The position numbers and the translations under genes were made by a program. DNA of 64,000 bases from Cinclus cinclus (taxonomy: Eukaryota > Chordata > Aves > Passeriformes > Cinclidae), in contig NC_085047.1 of NCBI RefSeq assembly GCF_963662255.1, positions 114,362,214 through 114,426,213 of the forward strand, in the 5' to 3' direction. This document shows, one piece after another, positions 12,501-25,400 of the stretch. Position 1 is the first letter of the stretch. Each line of letters opens with the position of its first letter. Below the pieces are notes generated by a model. It saw nothing but the letters and a program-made list of their open reading frames with translations. It did no database searches and had not been told where the DNA came from.

Positions 12501-15500
12501 TCCCCAGCACAGCAATCTCCTTGTTGCTGACACAGTCTCAAATCTGTGTCCTCTGGGCCATGGCATCAACACAGAAATGTTTTTGATTAATGTGGAAGAA
12601 TTCAGATTAAGTGGAGAAAAGGTTTTCTTCAGCTCCAGGTTGGCTGCTTTGCTATAACACCAAATACTATCAAAGCTAAGCTTGAAAATAAGGGCCTGGA
12701 GATGAACAAAGTAAGCTTGATCCCATTGCAAAATATAGCCCAATGAATCAACACTTTCTGTTGGGAAACCACTGTCTCCATACAGTTTACAGATTATTTT
12801 TACTTTTCTGACAAGCAGGAGACCTTGTTAACAATGCACACAAACAGAAAGCAAAAGCTCCGTGGTTTTTACCCTCTCAAGTCACAGGCTGGTGTTACCC
12901 TGGGCCTCCCTCTCTCATGCAATGGGCATTCCTCTAATAAAGTGGATTTTTGTTTGTGTTTAGGTTGTGCTCAGCTACAGTGGTAACAACAGATGTCAGC
13001 AATAGGAATCCTTCTATCAGAATAAGGTAGATGTTTCTCAACACTAGTGTTTAATTCAAAATAAGGATATTTTCAAGGACAATTTCAATAAGCCACAATG
13101 TAAATTGCTGATATTTTTGTCTGTGTAACATTATAAAATTAATTTCAAAGCTCCTCCTTAGTCAAACAAGATAGAAGGGCAATGGATGGTCAGAGTTTGA
13201 AACAGCTTTGTGTACAAACAGCACATGGCAGACCCTGCACTTGTTCTGGCAGACTGGCTGAAAATGCCACCAGCAGCACAAAATCTGGCACAAGTTAAGG
13301 AGATACCAAACGTGTGAAACAACTTCTCCTTCCTGAGTTCAGGTGTCAAATTCCTCAGTTTTTTTTTGCAGAGAGTGTGACTGGAAGAGATTCTAAGCCG
13401 GGGCTTCTTTCAAGAGCACCTGCATTGGTTCGTACCAAAGATTAACATGAGACACACTGAATAATTCAGAATTCTTTGAGTGGGAAGAAAGAAGAGTACA
13501 CTGAAAATAACTTGTTTTTCTGAAAGAAGTTTGCCTTTTTGTAAAAGAAAAAAATATATAATAATAAGCTTGAACTGTTTTATTATTAAATATAGAATTT
13601 CAGACAAAACATTTCATCAATTTTATATATGGTCCATATGCTGGATCTGGTGTGATGAGAAGTTGCTTTGTTAAAGTGCATTTCCCATGGTCATTATCAA
13701 CTCTGTCCCTGAGGAAAAAAATACTGTTTGAACCAAATTCCAGAAGCCACCATTGCTGTGACACAACTCAGCTCACAAGTAGAACAGAGACATAAAACAC
13801 TCCAGCAACAACTCTTCAAAGTCAAGAGTTTCAAATCCACATTTTTCAGCTTAGGATATTTGAATTTCAATTTTTTTTATAAAAAGGATATTTTTTTGGC
13901 ACATGGGTGATTTGGGTTTATTTTTAAATGGAATTTTAAGGCAAATACTTTTTATAAAATAATGTATTGAAACTGAGAAATGTTATTTCTGATCCAACGA
14001 CAGTTTTGTTAGAAATTTTGAAGCAGCCCTCATGAAAACTTCCCTTGATTTTATTACAGGATAGGAATGGAAAAATGTTGTTGATCTGAAAGCTCAAGAT
14101 GATCATCTGTACATAAAATGCGTTTTAAAGCATAGATACTATATTAACCATTATTATTTTTAACCAGTTTTTCCGAAATAATAAATATCTTGCATTTCCA
14201 GTCCTTGATCTTGCTGTAACATAACATTCCTGTCTGATAGGAGTTTTGCTGATTTCCTTGGGACCCAAAACACAGATTCTTCTTCCACAGTCCCATGAAA
14301 CTCATTGTCTTGGGAACTAGGGCAGTCCATTTATGTCATTTATGTCCATTATTTTGCTGTGATATCGTGTGCTGCATTATAAAAGTTGCAATTTTATTTC
14401 ATTGCATGAGAAGAAAAAAAAAATAGAAGAATAACTTATAACTTAAACTAAGAGAACTGGTTTTAACTTTTCATCCTACACGAGTGTCACATTCCTTATT
14501 TTCTTTGGGCTCATCAGATAATCAGTACGTCTTTGAGGTCGCACCTAGGGGAGAGCAGAAGCAGTTACAGAACTAGGAGAGATCCCAGAAAAGCAGTCCC
14601 ACAATGGGTCTCAGGAGGTTCCCTGCCAACCCCTCACCCCAGAGCATAACAGCAACACGAAATCCATCATCAGCAACCCACTCAAAATCCAAACACAAAG
14701 GAAAGCATGAGAAGCAGGATGAGACAAAAGCTTCACATGCAACACGCTGCTGGCAGTTCTGGGAATTAATTATCTGATCTTCTGCTGCCTGAGAACTTCT
14801 TGTGGCCTCTGCAGCCTGTGTGCTTTTAAGCAAAAGGTGATGTTGGGTGTTTCTCCTCTGGTTCTCTTAAAGGAAATGCCTGTTAAACTGTAAAAAATCT
14901 GAATATTTGCTTTCCAAATCCATTAGAAATCATAGCACGCCACCATTTCACATGGCTGGAAGGAAGATCACTCTCAGCATCTCAGTGTTTATCCAAGCCA
15001 GGCTTTTTTTAAACTTCCCAAGACTGCCAGGATTACACTACCACCGACTGCAGTCTGTTCTCAAACTGACCCCGGTGGGATCAGAGCAGGGCAAATGCTC
15101 AGCAGCCTTGGAAAGCTTTTCCTCATCTGAAACAAAGTGCAGGTGCATCTCCAGTCCTAATTACTTATGTGCTTTTGCAAAATATCATTGGAGAGAAAAA
15201 GACCAGGAAAAAATCACTCTCAGCTGCATCAGAGTAACATCAACTTTGGATTTTTAAATGCAGTAGCAACACCTCCTCCCTGCAATTCCTCACCTGGTCT
15301 CAAGCCCTTGGAAATTAATGGAAATGTCACTCAGTGTGCAAATTAATGCAAATGTTTTTCTCAGTGAAATGTTTTATCAAGGCAAACTTGGTTCTCTAAC
15401 TACTGACCAATTTTCCTGAGGTTTGTTTCTGGAGCATTAATCATGTACAGTCTGTATTGCTCTGGTATTCTTCCAGTATTAAACATCTTCAATAATGCAT

Positions 15501-16214
15501 TTGGTACACATACATTATTGAATAACACATGGAGGCAAATGTTAGATAACAAATGTGGACAACATGTCTCTGGTATTTAATGAGCCCCAGCACCACTGTG
15601 GGATAAATTTAACTATCCTAGAAGCATTTCACAAGACAGCTGCCTTCTGTTTTAAACACAACTCTCTTTCTCCACCCTCCCATCCCTTCTTGTTGCTAGA
15701 ACATGCTGCTGTTTTCTAAATTTACCCTTCTTTACTGTTTATTTTTGCAGAGAGGAGAGGTACTTTGGGAAGTAACAGCATAGCCTGGTTCTGCTCAAGG
15801 ACCCTTTCCAAGATCCCTCTGCTGCACTTCATTTCTTGCCCGAAGACCTCAGTGGTGTTATGCAGAGAAGCTCTCTACTACCTCTCCCACCAAAATAACA
15901 AATTTTCAAATACAATGGGGAAAAAAATCTGAAAAAATGCCAAAGGCAAGTTTATGTTTGTGGAAAGGAAATATTCATAGATATTGTGGTCCGTGAGAAT
16001 AAAGGATACTGAACCACTGAGTTACCAGGAAGTTTCAGAGGGAGCCCAAGAACAAACTGTCTCTAAAACTCCCTGAAATAGGTCATGTTTTGAATCCCAT
16101 GTTCAGCAAACTACTGAGGTGAGAATATTTCCCAGAACTTGCTGCAGAAAAATACTCTATTGCACCAGATTTGCTAAAGGGAGAAAAAGACATTAATTAG
16201 ACAGTTCATCCAGC
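12501..16214. other. AT-rich intergenic DNA, nothing recognised
   Basis: I see no exon, LTR or CR1 motif here. The stretch is AT-rich with only short open frames on both strands. Confidence 0.55.
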
Positions 16215-16830
16215 AGTGCTGTGGAAAGAGGCAGTTTTGGGGCCGTTTGGAGGCAATACAACAGGAGATTTAGGGAGGGGATTGTGTCCCTGTGCCCCTG
16301 TGCTCAGGTGAGAGCTCACCTGGATCCTGCCCCAGGCCTGGATCCCAGCACAGGGAGGAGCTGGAGCTGCTGGAGAGAGCCCAGAGGAGGCAGCAGGATG
16401 AGCAGAGGGATGGAGCAGCTGTGCTGGGAGGAAAGGCTGGCAGAGCTGGCATTGTTCACCTGCACAGGAGAAGCTTTGGGCTGAGCTCAGGGTGGCCTTG
16501 CAGGGCCTGGAGGAGCTGCAGGAAACATGGAGAGAGACAATTGCCAAGGGATGGAGGGACAGGACACAGGGAGTGGCTTCAGAGTAGCATTGGATGGGAT
16601 ATTGGGAATTAGGAATTGTTCCCTGGGATGGTAACGAGGGGCTGGGATGGAATTCCCAGAGCAGCTGTGGCTGTCCCTGGATCCCTGGAATGTTCAGTTC
16701 CAGGTTGGACACTGGGGCTGGGAGCAGCCTGGGACAGTGGGAGGTGTCCCTGCCATGGCAGGGGTGGAATGAAATGAGTTTTTAGATCCTTTCCAACACC
16801 AACCACTCTGAGATTCTCTGATTTAGGTTT
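16215..16830 (+). mobile_element. CR1 LINE fragment, plus orientation, long copy
   Basis: The copy includes the end of the CR1 coding part and its 3' region: CTGGAGCTGCTGGAGAGAGC, GCAGCTGTGCTGGGAGG, the GGAGTGGCTTCAGAGTAGC block, CAGAGCAGCTGTGGCTG, a CCCTGGATCCCTGGAATGTT block, and an end at GAGATTCTCTGATT. Because it is GC-rich and stop-poor, it gives false open frames on both strands. Confidence 0.88.
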
Positions 16831-19800
16831 GCACATGATTCTGACCAGCAGGGAGCCAGGGGATGAGCAGCAGCTGGATCCAGGCAGCCCTGTGAGAGCA
16901 CTGGGGAAAGGGTAACCCCACCAGGCCTCTTTGCCTTTAAAAATCCCATTTCAGGAATGAGCCAGCCCCTGTCTGTTATGGCACTTCTCACCACCAAAAC
17001 AGGAACTGAGCAGAGTTTGCTCCCAGGGTGGGGCTGATGTCCATGAGAGTTCACCCTTGCCCTGCTGCATCTCTCAGAGTTATTTGCTTTAGAGTTACTT
17101 ATACTTCATTCTCACTGTGCTCTGATACCAATTAATGAATAACTTTATGAATTTCAATCAACTCATGCTGTGTGCTGGCCCATTGTCTGGCCCATTTTTT
17201 GAAGCAGCAGAGCCTTCCTGAGGTTGCATTTCTCTGAAATGGAGGCTGCTGGCTGCAGGTCACTGACCTAAAACTCATTTTCTGGATGCAATGGAAGACC
17301 TCATACAACATATTGCAAATAGCAATGCAGAGAAGCAGGACCATAACAACCACTTCATATTTATTCCCTGATCTGCTGGAGCTGCTGGAGGCCCTGCTTG
17401 GTTTTGATTTCAAAGTTGTTTCCTCTTTAGATTAATTCAGTGCTCTACTAGTCTTGCCAGTCCTAGTCTGAGGAAAAAAGTCTTCATAATTCATTACACC
17501 CTACATATTGAAGGGAAAAACCCATCTCCAGTGGCTTGTTGCACAGCACAACATCATAGGAGCAAGTTTGTGAGGTTTTCCCCCCATCAGGAAGGATGCA
17601 CTAACATCAGCATTTCTCTTACACAGTTTTAAATCTCTTTGTACTGTCAGCTTGGCACCCAGTTAACCATGGATATCTGACAGTCACATGCTTCAAAGCC
17701 TGCCTGTTGATTTATCATCTGCCTCCGATGCCTTTTCACAGGGATTACTATAAAAGGATTATAATACTGGGGAAAGCTTCACATAGTTTGTTGGTTTGGT
17801 TGGGGAAACAGATGCAGCACAGATCTTTTCATCTCTTCCAGCTCTTCAGCCAGACAAAAAGGGAGCTAGCAACACATGGATGAATCAGAAGGTAAACTGA
17901 GTGTGTATCAGCTGGTTTCAGGGTTGAATCCTTCTGTGCTGTCTTGAATCCTGCTCTTCAGTCAATGAAAGTAGGATTTCTGCTCTTACAAGCATGTTTC
18001 AGTCAGTTCTGCACCCCATGTGATATCTGTGATGTGAATGATGAGCACACATCTGGTCCTGTGAAACAGGACTCTGATCTCAGCCCTGATGTGACAGATA
18101 GCAGCTCCTCAGACACTGATGCTGTGGAAGTGTGTGATAAACTGAAGGCTTGGTATTAGCCAGCCAAAAACTACTCAAGTCTAACTGCATTAGAACAAAC
18201 TGCTGACATTAATGTGGTAGAAGTGCTCCCAAATGTGTCCACATGCATCACACACTGGGCTAACAAAAACAGAACAAAAAAGTCAGGGGAGCACATCTTT
18301 CTGGTTCTGAAGGTTACTTCTCCCCCTGCCCTTAGTTTTTTTATTCTAAACTCACTTCATTTACAGGAAACCACACACCCCATAAATTCTGGATACCCTC
18401 ATAATATTTCAGATACACTATTACTTCAAGTAAGAAACCAATTCCATCCTGTCAACTTTTTGGACACTCAGCACATTTCCCTGCCCATCCATACGGCCAG
18501 GAAATTCCCCCTTGTTTCTTCATGGGTTAATCCCACCCATAGGCCTTCACTCCTCCCCTTCTCCCACAGACATTTGGGAAAAAAACCTGCAAACTGCACC
18601 TACCATTTCTCTATCTGTATCATCAATATTTATTGCTCTCTTAATCATGATATGCTAACCAAATGGATATCATAACATGACATATCTGCAGCCCATTTCA
18701 TCAGCAGGGGTAAAATTGTTTGCTTTCATTGATTTATTTTTCTATTTATTGACCTTTTAATTCCATTTTGATCCCTTAATTTTTCTTTCCAACAACCCTC
18801 TGCGTCGGAGCAGTTCTATATGGGGCAATAAATGGAGCTGCAATTCATCATTCATTTCCTTCTCAGTGTAAAACCACAACCACAGCTAAATAATATTTCC
18901 AGTTTATAGAGTGTCATTTGGAGTCGTTAAGAAGAAAAATAGATCCTTCCCCATTAAGGGTGCCATGATTCACTCTGGATTGGAAAGGAGGAGTGAGGCT
19001 GTGGAAGCTTCCTGGAGCTGTGCTGAAGTCACAGCAGGGATGGATCCAGCCCATTGGAAATGAGCAGTGACACCCTCTTATGGAATGGGCTCCTGACTGA
19101 TCACAGAGATGTTTATGGCATGCTAAATGAGTCTAATTATGGAGCTCATCTAGATTGTCCAATCCTGCAAGTTGCTCAGTCCTTAAAGCTCCTTCTGTGG
19201 GAACTGGGAAAACAGAGTTCCTTGGAGGTGGCGCTCAGACCCTGTGGCCCTAGGTCAGGCACAGCTCTCTGTGGGGCTGCCCAAAAATCTGCAAAATCCC
19301 AGGCAGGGGATCCCACAGGGAGCACTGTGCATCAGGGAATGAGGAACTGTTCCCTCAGTGGGATGTTGGTCCCTAATACCCATTTTTCTGGCAGCTCAGC
19401 CCTGGTATTGGGAGCAAGGATCACACTCTCCCATCCCTGACAGGAACTGCATTTGCAATTAAACAGAAGCCTGCACCTCTGATCTCAGTTTGACCTTTCC
19501 TCAGTTAATATCATCACAATGAACACCTTCCAGCATCTCTGACTGATGCTTCTGGCCTCCTCTTCCAGTGGCTGGTAATTTTTCCCTCAGCTCAATAATT
19601 TGCTTCATTACTCATCATTTTTTAAACGTCTCGCACACCTTTGATTTTCCTCCCATGTTCTTTGCCAAACCTTTTGTTCAGGTTGTAAATTGATCAGTGC
19701 AATTACTGGGAAGCATTTGTCTTCTGTGGACATTTTGCATTAGTTTCTAATTCAAAGAGTTTGAATGGCCAAAAGCTGAGCTCAGGGTTTTTCTGTTGTC

Positions 19801-21234
19801 ACCCTTTATGACACACACCATGGATTTCAGGTTTGTACCCAGTTGGGTCTATGGGTAACAAATCCTGAGGAAGCAAAACCTGTGATATGAAGCCTCCTTC
19901 AATCTCTCAAATCATTTAAATTTGTAACTTTTTTACATCTGGAACAGAAGGGATCAAATTTGAAGCCATTACCCTCAGAGACACGGGAATAGATAAGGTT
20001 TTACATCTTCAATCTGCAATTTTTCCATCAGTAGATGGACTTCCTGCTCCTCAGGGAGGCCTTGAATTTTCCTTCCTTCTTCTTGACCTCTAAAGAAGCA
20101 CTTCAAGGACTTCTGATCATTTTTCCTGATTATCCAGGGAAAGAGAAGTAATTTTTTGGAGTCCACCCCTTCCTGACCTCCTTCACTATGGAAAAAATTC
20201 TCAGGATAACTTTTCTTCCTCCTGTTTTTTTGGGAGGTTTTTTTTACCTCCTGTTTCTCACTTAAAGGTCCTGGAGAATAAAGATTAAAAGTCTTTGGGA
20301 ATGTTTCCAGTACACAGGCAAGGAAATCACAACTTTCTGCCCTTAGAAATGGCAGGAAGGCAGGTGGTTTCTGAACAAATTGATTCAGCACTAGCCAGTA
20401 AACAGCTAAATGAGTCAACATCTGATTTCCCCTACTTGACAAGAAATATAATGAAAAAACACTACAATGGTTATTAGGCAATACATTGGCATCAATGGTG
20501 ATTGAATTTTATTGGAATTTATCCAGGAACACCTTTTGTGAGAAAACCTGTATCATGCAGTTAACAGGGAAGGTTTTGAATGTAAAAGGAAAATGCTTTT
20601 TGTCTGGGAAATGTTTTACTCTGTTTGCATTTGTTGTGATGAAATTAAATCATGGACTGCAAATCCACAATTTAGGGTAAACCTTCAGCAACCTTTTATC
20701 AGCTCCTGCTTACACAAGATGGGGCCATCACAACATACTGAGAAGCCCTGTTCAAACTGAGAAATAGTTTGTCTTCACCAAGCCATTTTTAGATTGCTAA
20801 ATATTCCTCTAACATATGGAAAATAGTTATAAATAATTTTCTCTCTTGGTATTTTTCAAGAATGCATGTGCAGCTACTGATGCAGGTAGAGGCCACTGTA
20901 ACACAGTTTTTATATTGTCCAAGGATAACTGGTTTAAAAATCATAAATATTTCAATGTCATGCTCTGTTCCTGTGCTGGATTCAAAGTTTCCCTGGCCAC
21001 TTGAACTTCCTGGCCATCTAACCCAGGATTTCATGTGGAGGCTGCACCTCTCACATCTCAGTTTGAATCAGGAGAGTGAGCCCAGTCTCCTGATGGTCCC
21101 CACTCACAACATTATTGTTCTCACAGTGCATGGAGCTGCCTGAGAACACCCAAATTCGATGCCTTTCTGATGTCACTAAATGCCTTGATGCCACTGCAGT
21201 GCCCAACCAGTGCCCATGAACCAGGCACTGAGAA
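16831..21234. other. Intergenic DNA with a few unexplained open frames
   Basis: No gene is recognised. The stretch contains a nearly open plus-strand frame (17,896-18,675, listed separately), a 168-codon minus-strand frame at 19,975-20,481 rich in Lys and Glu, and a 93-codon minus-strand frame at 17,132-17,413 with one hydrophobic stretch. None matches a family I know or has good flanking splice sites. Confidence 0.5.
17896..18675 (+). other. Long frame broken by a single stop; possible coding relic, unidentified
   Basis: From 17,896 the plus frame stays open to a TAG at 18,157-18,159. It then continues in the same frame to a stop at 18,673-18,675, about 260 codons with one interruption. An internal ATG at 17,965 starts a hydrophobic stretch (KVGFLLLQACFSQF), followed by Cys-rich and Asp/Ser-rich parts (DSSSSDTDAVEV). 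The second part is rich in His, Pro and Asn. I do not recognise it. It could be a retroelement relic or chance. Confidence 0.2.
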
Positions 21235-21400
21235 ATGGCCAAATGAATCCCAGAACCACCAAATCCCAGAGTCTGCAAGGTTGGCAGAGACCTTCCAGAT
21301 CATCCAGTCCCATCACCAGCCCAACACCACCATCATCACCTCTAAACCATGTCCCCACGTGCCACATCCAGATGTCAATATCCTGCCCTGAAATGTGCCC
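21235..21400 (-). mobile_element. CR1 LINE terminal fragment, minus orientation
   Basis: In reverse complement the fragment follows the end of a CR1 subfamily: 'AAGGTTGGCAGAGACCTTCC', AGATCATCCAGTCC, CCAACACCACCATCATCACC, TAAACCATGTCCCCACGTGC and CACATCCAGA. It is diverged, and the end beyond 21,400 is uncertain. Confidence 0.72.
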
Positions 21401-22495
21401 AAGGTGCTCAGCACAACCTTTCCTGGTCGTCAGAGCAGACACCACGTGCCACATGCATGGAAGCACAGCCAGTGCCCCGAAGTCCTGTTCACAAGCAATC
21501 CAAACTCTGTCTGAAAGTGTTGCTTGGGGTTCTAGATCCATACTGATGCCTCCACTGTTTTGTACAGACTTTTCAGCTTTGCTTCAACAGTATTTTGTTT
21601 GACAAGTAAATCATGTCAGCCATCATAACTACCAGGCACAAATGCATCAGTGTCATTGCTGTTATTTTTTACTGGTATTATGTGATCATTGTTTTAATTG
21701 TTGATTGAGTGCTTCCTGAATTTCATTGTGTGCCAAAAGAAGTTGACACACTCTGCTATGATTTATGTGCAATGTCATCCCCAAGACAGATTTCTGCATT
21801 GTGCATGTTGAAGCAGCTCTTCAGAAATAAATGAGTTATCGCTGTGTTGAGGAGTGAACTCAGTACCACATCACCGCCCCTTTCTTAAGAGAACATTGGC
21901 AAAAAACATCCCGGAGGTGCTAAATGGATTTACAAAAATACGGCATAAATTAAGATCCACATTGCTCTTGTGCTGGAAGCTGAGAGAGCAGCACCAGCCT
22001 TCAGAACGAGGCCACTGAGACTGGAGCCAGTGGAGAAATAAACACTGAGCTCTTCATTTTACATTTTATCCACATGGAAAAGGGGCCAAGCTCTGGGAGC
22101 ACTGGCTGTTGGTTGTTTACTTTCCCTCCTAGCTCTTACTGCTGAGAAACCAAAGGTTTCAGCATCAATGTAAAGTTCCTGATTGAAGAAACTTCTGGAA
22201 TATTGGAAAATACAGTCAAGAAAGGATCCAGAGAAAAGGCACATTTATTTACTCTCTTTATGCTGGATTTTGTTTGCAAAGGAACCTCAAACGTCACCTT
22301 CACAGTGCCTACATCTTATATGCACATCTCCTTCAAGTGTGAAGGAAAATACAGTCCAGAATGCTGAAGGGACATTCATTTACCTAATTACAGCTGTAAT
22401 TGAATTCTAATTGTCTACCTCTACCCCAAAAAATCTGTTTGGCTCTAGCACACTACACACTCTGTGGAAAAGAGAAAAAAAATAGGTCAAGGTAT

Positions 22496-25400
22496 TCAAG
22501 ATATCAGCATTACCTTTGGTACAGAATTGATGTGCAAATTGTCATCAGGACCAGCAAACTTTGAAGACACTGGGGGAAGAGAAGCAAGTCCTGCAACAAG
22601 AACATAAAAGATTACTGCTACTCAGTGTCCACCACGGCGTGAACCACAATGGCTAAGCAGGATTTCATACTGTGAGCAAAACCAAGGCTAATTTTTTGGG
22701 CTAACATGGCCAGATTTGTGTATTGAGGGAGTTTGCAGGGGTGGCTTCTGTGAGGTGACACCAGGAGCTGCCCCCAGTGTCAGACAGAGGCAGTTCCGGG
22801 TGGCTCCAGCAGGGTCCTGCCGGAGCTGTGACATTGGTGGCACCTCTGCCATAACATATTTAAGGAAAGGTAAAAATCCCAGCATAGCAGGACCTGGGAA
22901 AGAGGAATGAGAAAGTGTGAGGGAAACAGTGCTGGAGACACCCAGGTCAGTGGAGAAGGGAGGTGACCAGCCAAGGTCAACCCAGAACACAAACAAATAT
23001 GAAAAAAAAGCCAATCTAGGAGTCTGTGGAATCAATTTGTTCAGATTCACTTAATTTTCCTTTTACTTTTTATAACTGCTGCATTTTCTAGTACTACATA
23101 CTCTTGAAGTCTTTCCCCTGTACTTATTTCTTCACCATTTATTTGTCAGAGAGGAAAGGATGCATGCCTGGATTATACACTCTGCACAATAATTTTATGC
23201 CATTAAGTGTTTGATTAAATGTTTTGAGAATAATGTGGTTATAAATGCAAGTGGCGGGTAATGATTTGGTGGAGATTTACATTTGCTTTTGAAGAGTCTT
23301 TGTGCTTAAGGACAAGAATTTATAATGCCTTAGTCATTATCAGTAAAATAATCGTTCACTAACTGCCTTTATTCTTTCCTTCCTTTTTTTTTTTTTGTGT
23401 TGGTAGTGGTGGATTTTCTTTTGTTTTCACAGACCAACTGCAAAATATTGCCTAAATTGCTGCTTGTATGAAAATCCAGCCCTCCCACATCTGGCCCCAG
23501 AAGACAATTGGAAGAACAAAGACATTTGAAAAATCAAACCCAGGACTAAATCTAAATTCAATTGCAAAGGACTTGGATGTTTCCTCTATATTTTTGGAGG
23601 ATCTTCCTCTAAAAAATCAAAAACATTCTGGAGAGGTCCAGGAAAAACACAAGTCCTTCACTAAATATTGTGAAACCTCATAATTTTAATTGCTTGACCT
23701 GTTGTCCAGAAGGCCCATGTTGAGAAGCAATTTGACAACCTGTGATTCACCAGCTTAGACTCACCTGGGCTTTGTTCTGTGTTCCACAGTTCCTCTGGAA
23801 TGTATCCCAGATTTTCACTGCCACTCCTGGGACTGTTTTCCAAATCACCATCTTTTTTTTTCTCAGCTGAAACTTTTCTAGAAAACAAAAAGCTGACATG
23901 AGAAGCTCTTCAGGGTGGAGAACTCTTGGTTAGCAGACTAGAGAGGAAAATGTCTCATGTCCCAAAAAATAGGTGTAAAACATATTCCAAGCAATTAGCC
24001 AGTACAAATCTCGTTCCATGGAAGTATTGCCCACGGAATCTGTTTGGAAAGCTTCCAGCAGCAGCAGCAATGTCAAAAACCATGAAAATAAGACAGCCTT
24101 CAAAAAGTGAGGGCCCTGTGCCAGATCACAGGTTTTGCAGAAAATTAATTTTGATCTCTGATTCTGAATTGCAGGATATTTAGGTGCCCAATAATGAAAC
24201 ACCAGGCAGGTCACTTATGACAGCTCATCATTTTGGTGCCCAGCTGCAAAACCAAAGCATGTCCTCACATCCCCACAGTCAAGGATTCACCTGTACACTC
24301 TGAAGTTAATCTTTCACTCTGAAATTTACTTTCCATGTGAGAGAAATTCCTTGGTTAAAGTTATGCATCCCTGAATTTGCAGAATGGTGCCCTCATAGCT
24401 GCACAGGGAGAGAATGGTGCTTTTTTACCCAAAATTCTGGTGCTAGAGGAGATGCTACTATTAATCTGTTGCTACCATGGACCCCTCTTCAGGCCAGTCC
24501 CAAACCTCTGCCTAGGTTTGAGGTGTGGCAAACACAAATCAACGAGGGAAAACTGGGAATTTTTACTGGGAAGGGGTGGCAGTGAAGTTGGTGGAAACTG
24601 CTGCGTTTAGTCCTTGTAATAAAAAATTGTAGTGAGGCTTGGGCTCTGCTCCAGGGAACAGGGACAGGAGCAGAGGGAACGGCCTCAGGCTGGGCCAGGG
24701 CAGGCTCAGCTGGGACAGCAGCAGGAATTTCCCCATGGAAAGGGTGCTCAGGCCTTGGCAAGAGCTGCCCAGGGAGGTTTGCAGTGCCCATCCCTGCAGG
24801 TGTCACCTGGACGTGGCACTCAGGGTGACAAGGTGGGCATGGAGCACAGCTGAGACTTGATGGTCCTGGAGGTCTTTTCCAACCTCAGTGATCTCATGAT
24901 TCTGTAATTCCACTTATTTTATACTTAGTAGGAATCACCTTGCAGGCCCAGAGAGCTTCAGAGGGGTGTTACTGAGGCACACACAAATCTGGTGAGTCAG
25001 CTGTCAGCTGTGGGGCTTTTTTAGGAAATAAACAGGTTGGACACCACTAAGAGCCCTGCCATGGTTGCTAGAAGACAAAAGCAATTGTTTGGAGCTACCA
25101 CCCCCAGATGTTACATGACACTGTGCTGCCTCTTTTATCTGAGCCTTAGATCCCAACAATCTCAGTGGAGCAGCCAAATAAAAAAGCAGCTACAGAAAAA
25201 ATAAAATTGTGTGGGAGGTATAGGAAGATAGCCAGCCAAGTTAAAAATAAAGCAGTGTGTGTTTGGTCTCACTACTTCTTTGCTACCACAGCAATGTGGC
25301 TTCCAAAATCTGGACAAGCATCATTCTTTGTACTGCAGGGAAGTTCCCCCCAAGAAAAAAAAAAAACACTGAGCCTACAAAATCTGTGATTGTTAATAAT

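Noticed and set aside
12940..13010. Minus-strand TSVV- and TTV-like codons as the IGSF5 C-terminus
   Set aside because: No stop codon follows at the right place and there is no good acceptor in phase 0.
1..22000. PCP4 exons expected from synteny
   Set aside because: No minus-strand sequence resembling its acidic segment or IQ motif was found. An EEFD-like match near 13,340 is followed at once by a stop.
22440..22513. Possible IGSF5 last exon starting at 22,461 (acceptor TCTTTTCCACAG followed by AGT GTG TAG)
   Set aside because: The implied intron would be only about 52 nt, shorter than functional vertebrate introns, and the resulting end is not a PDZ ligand.
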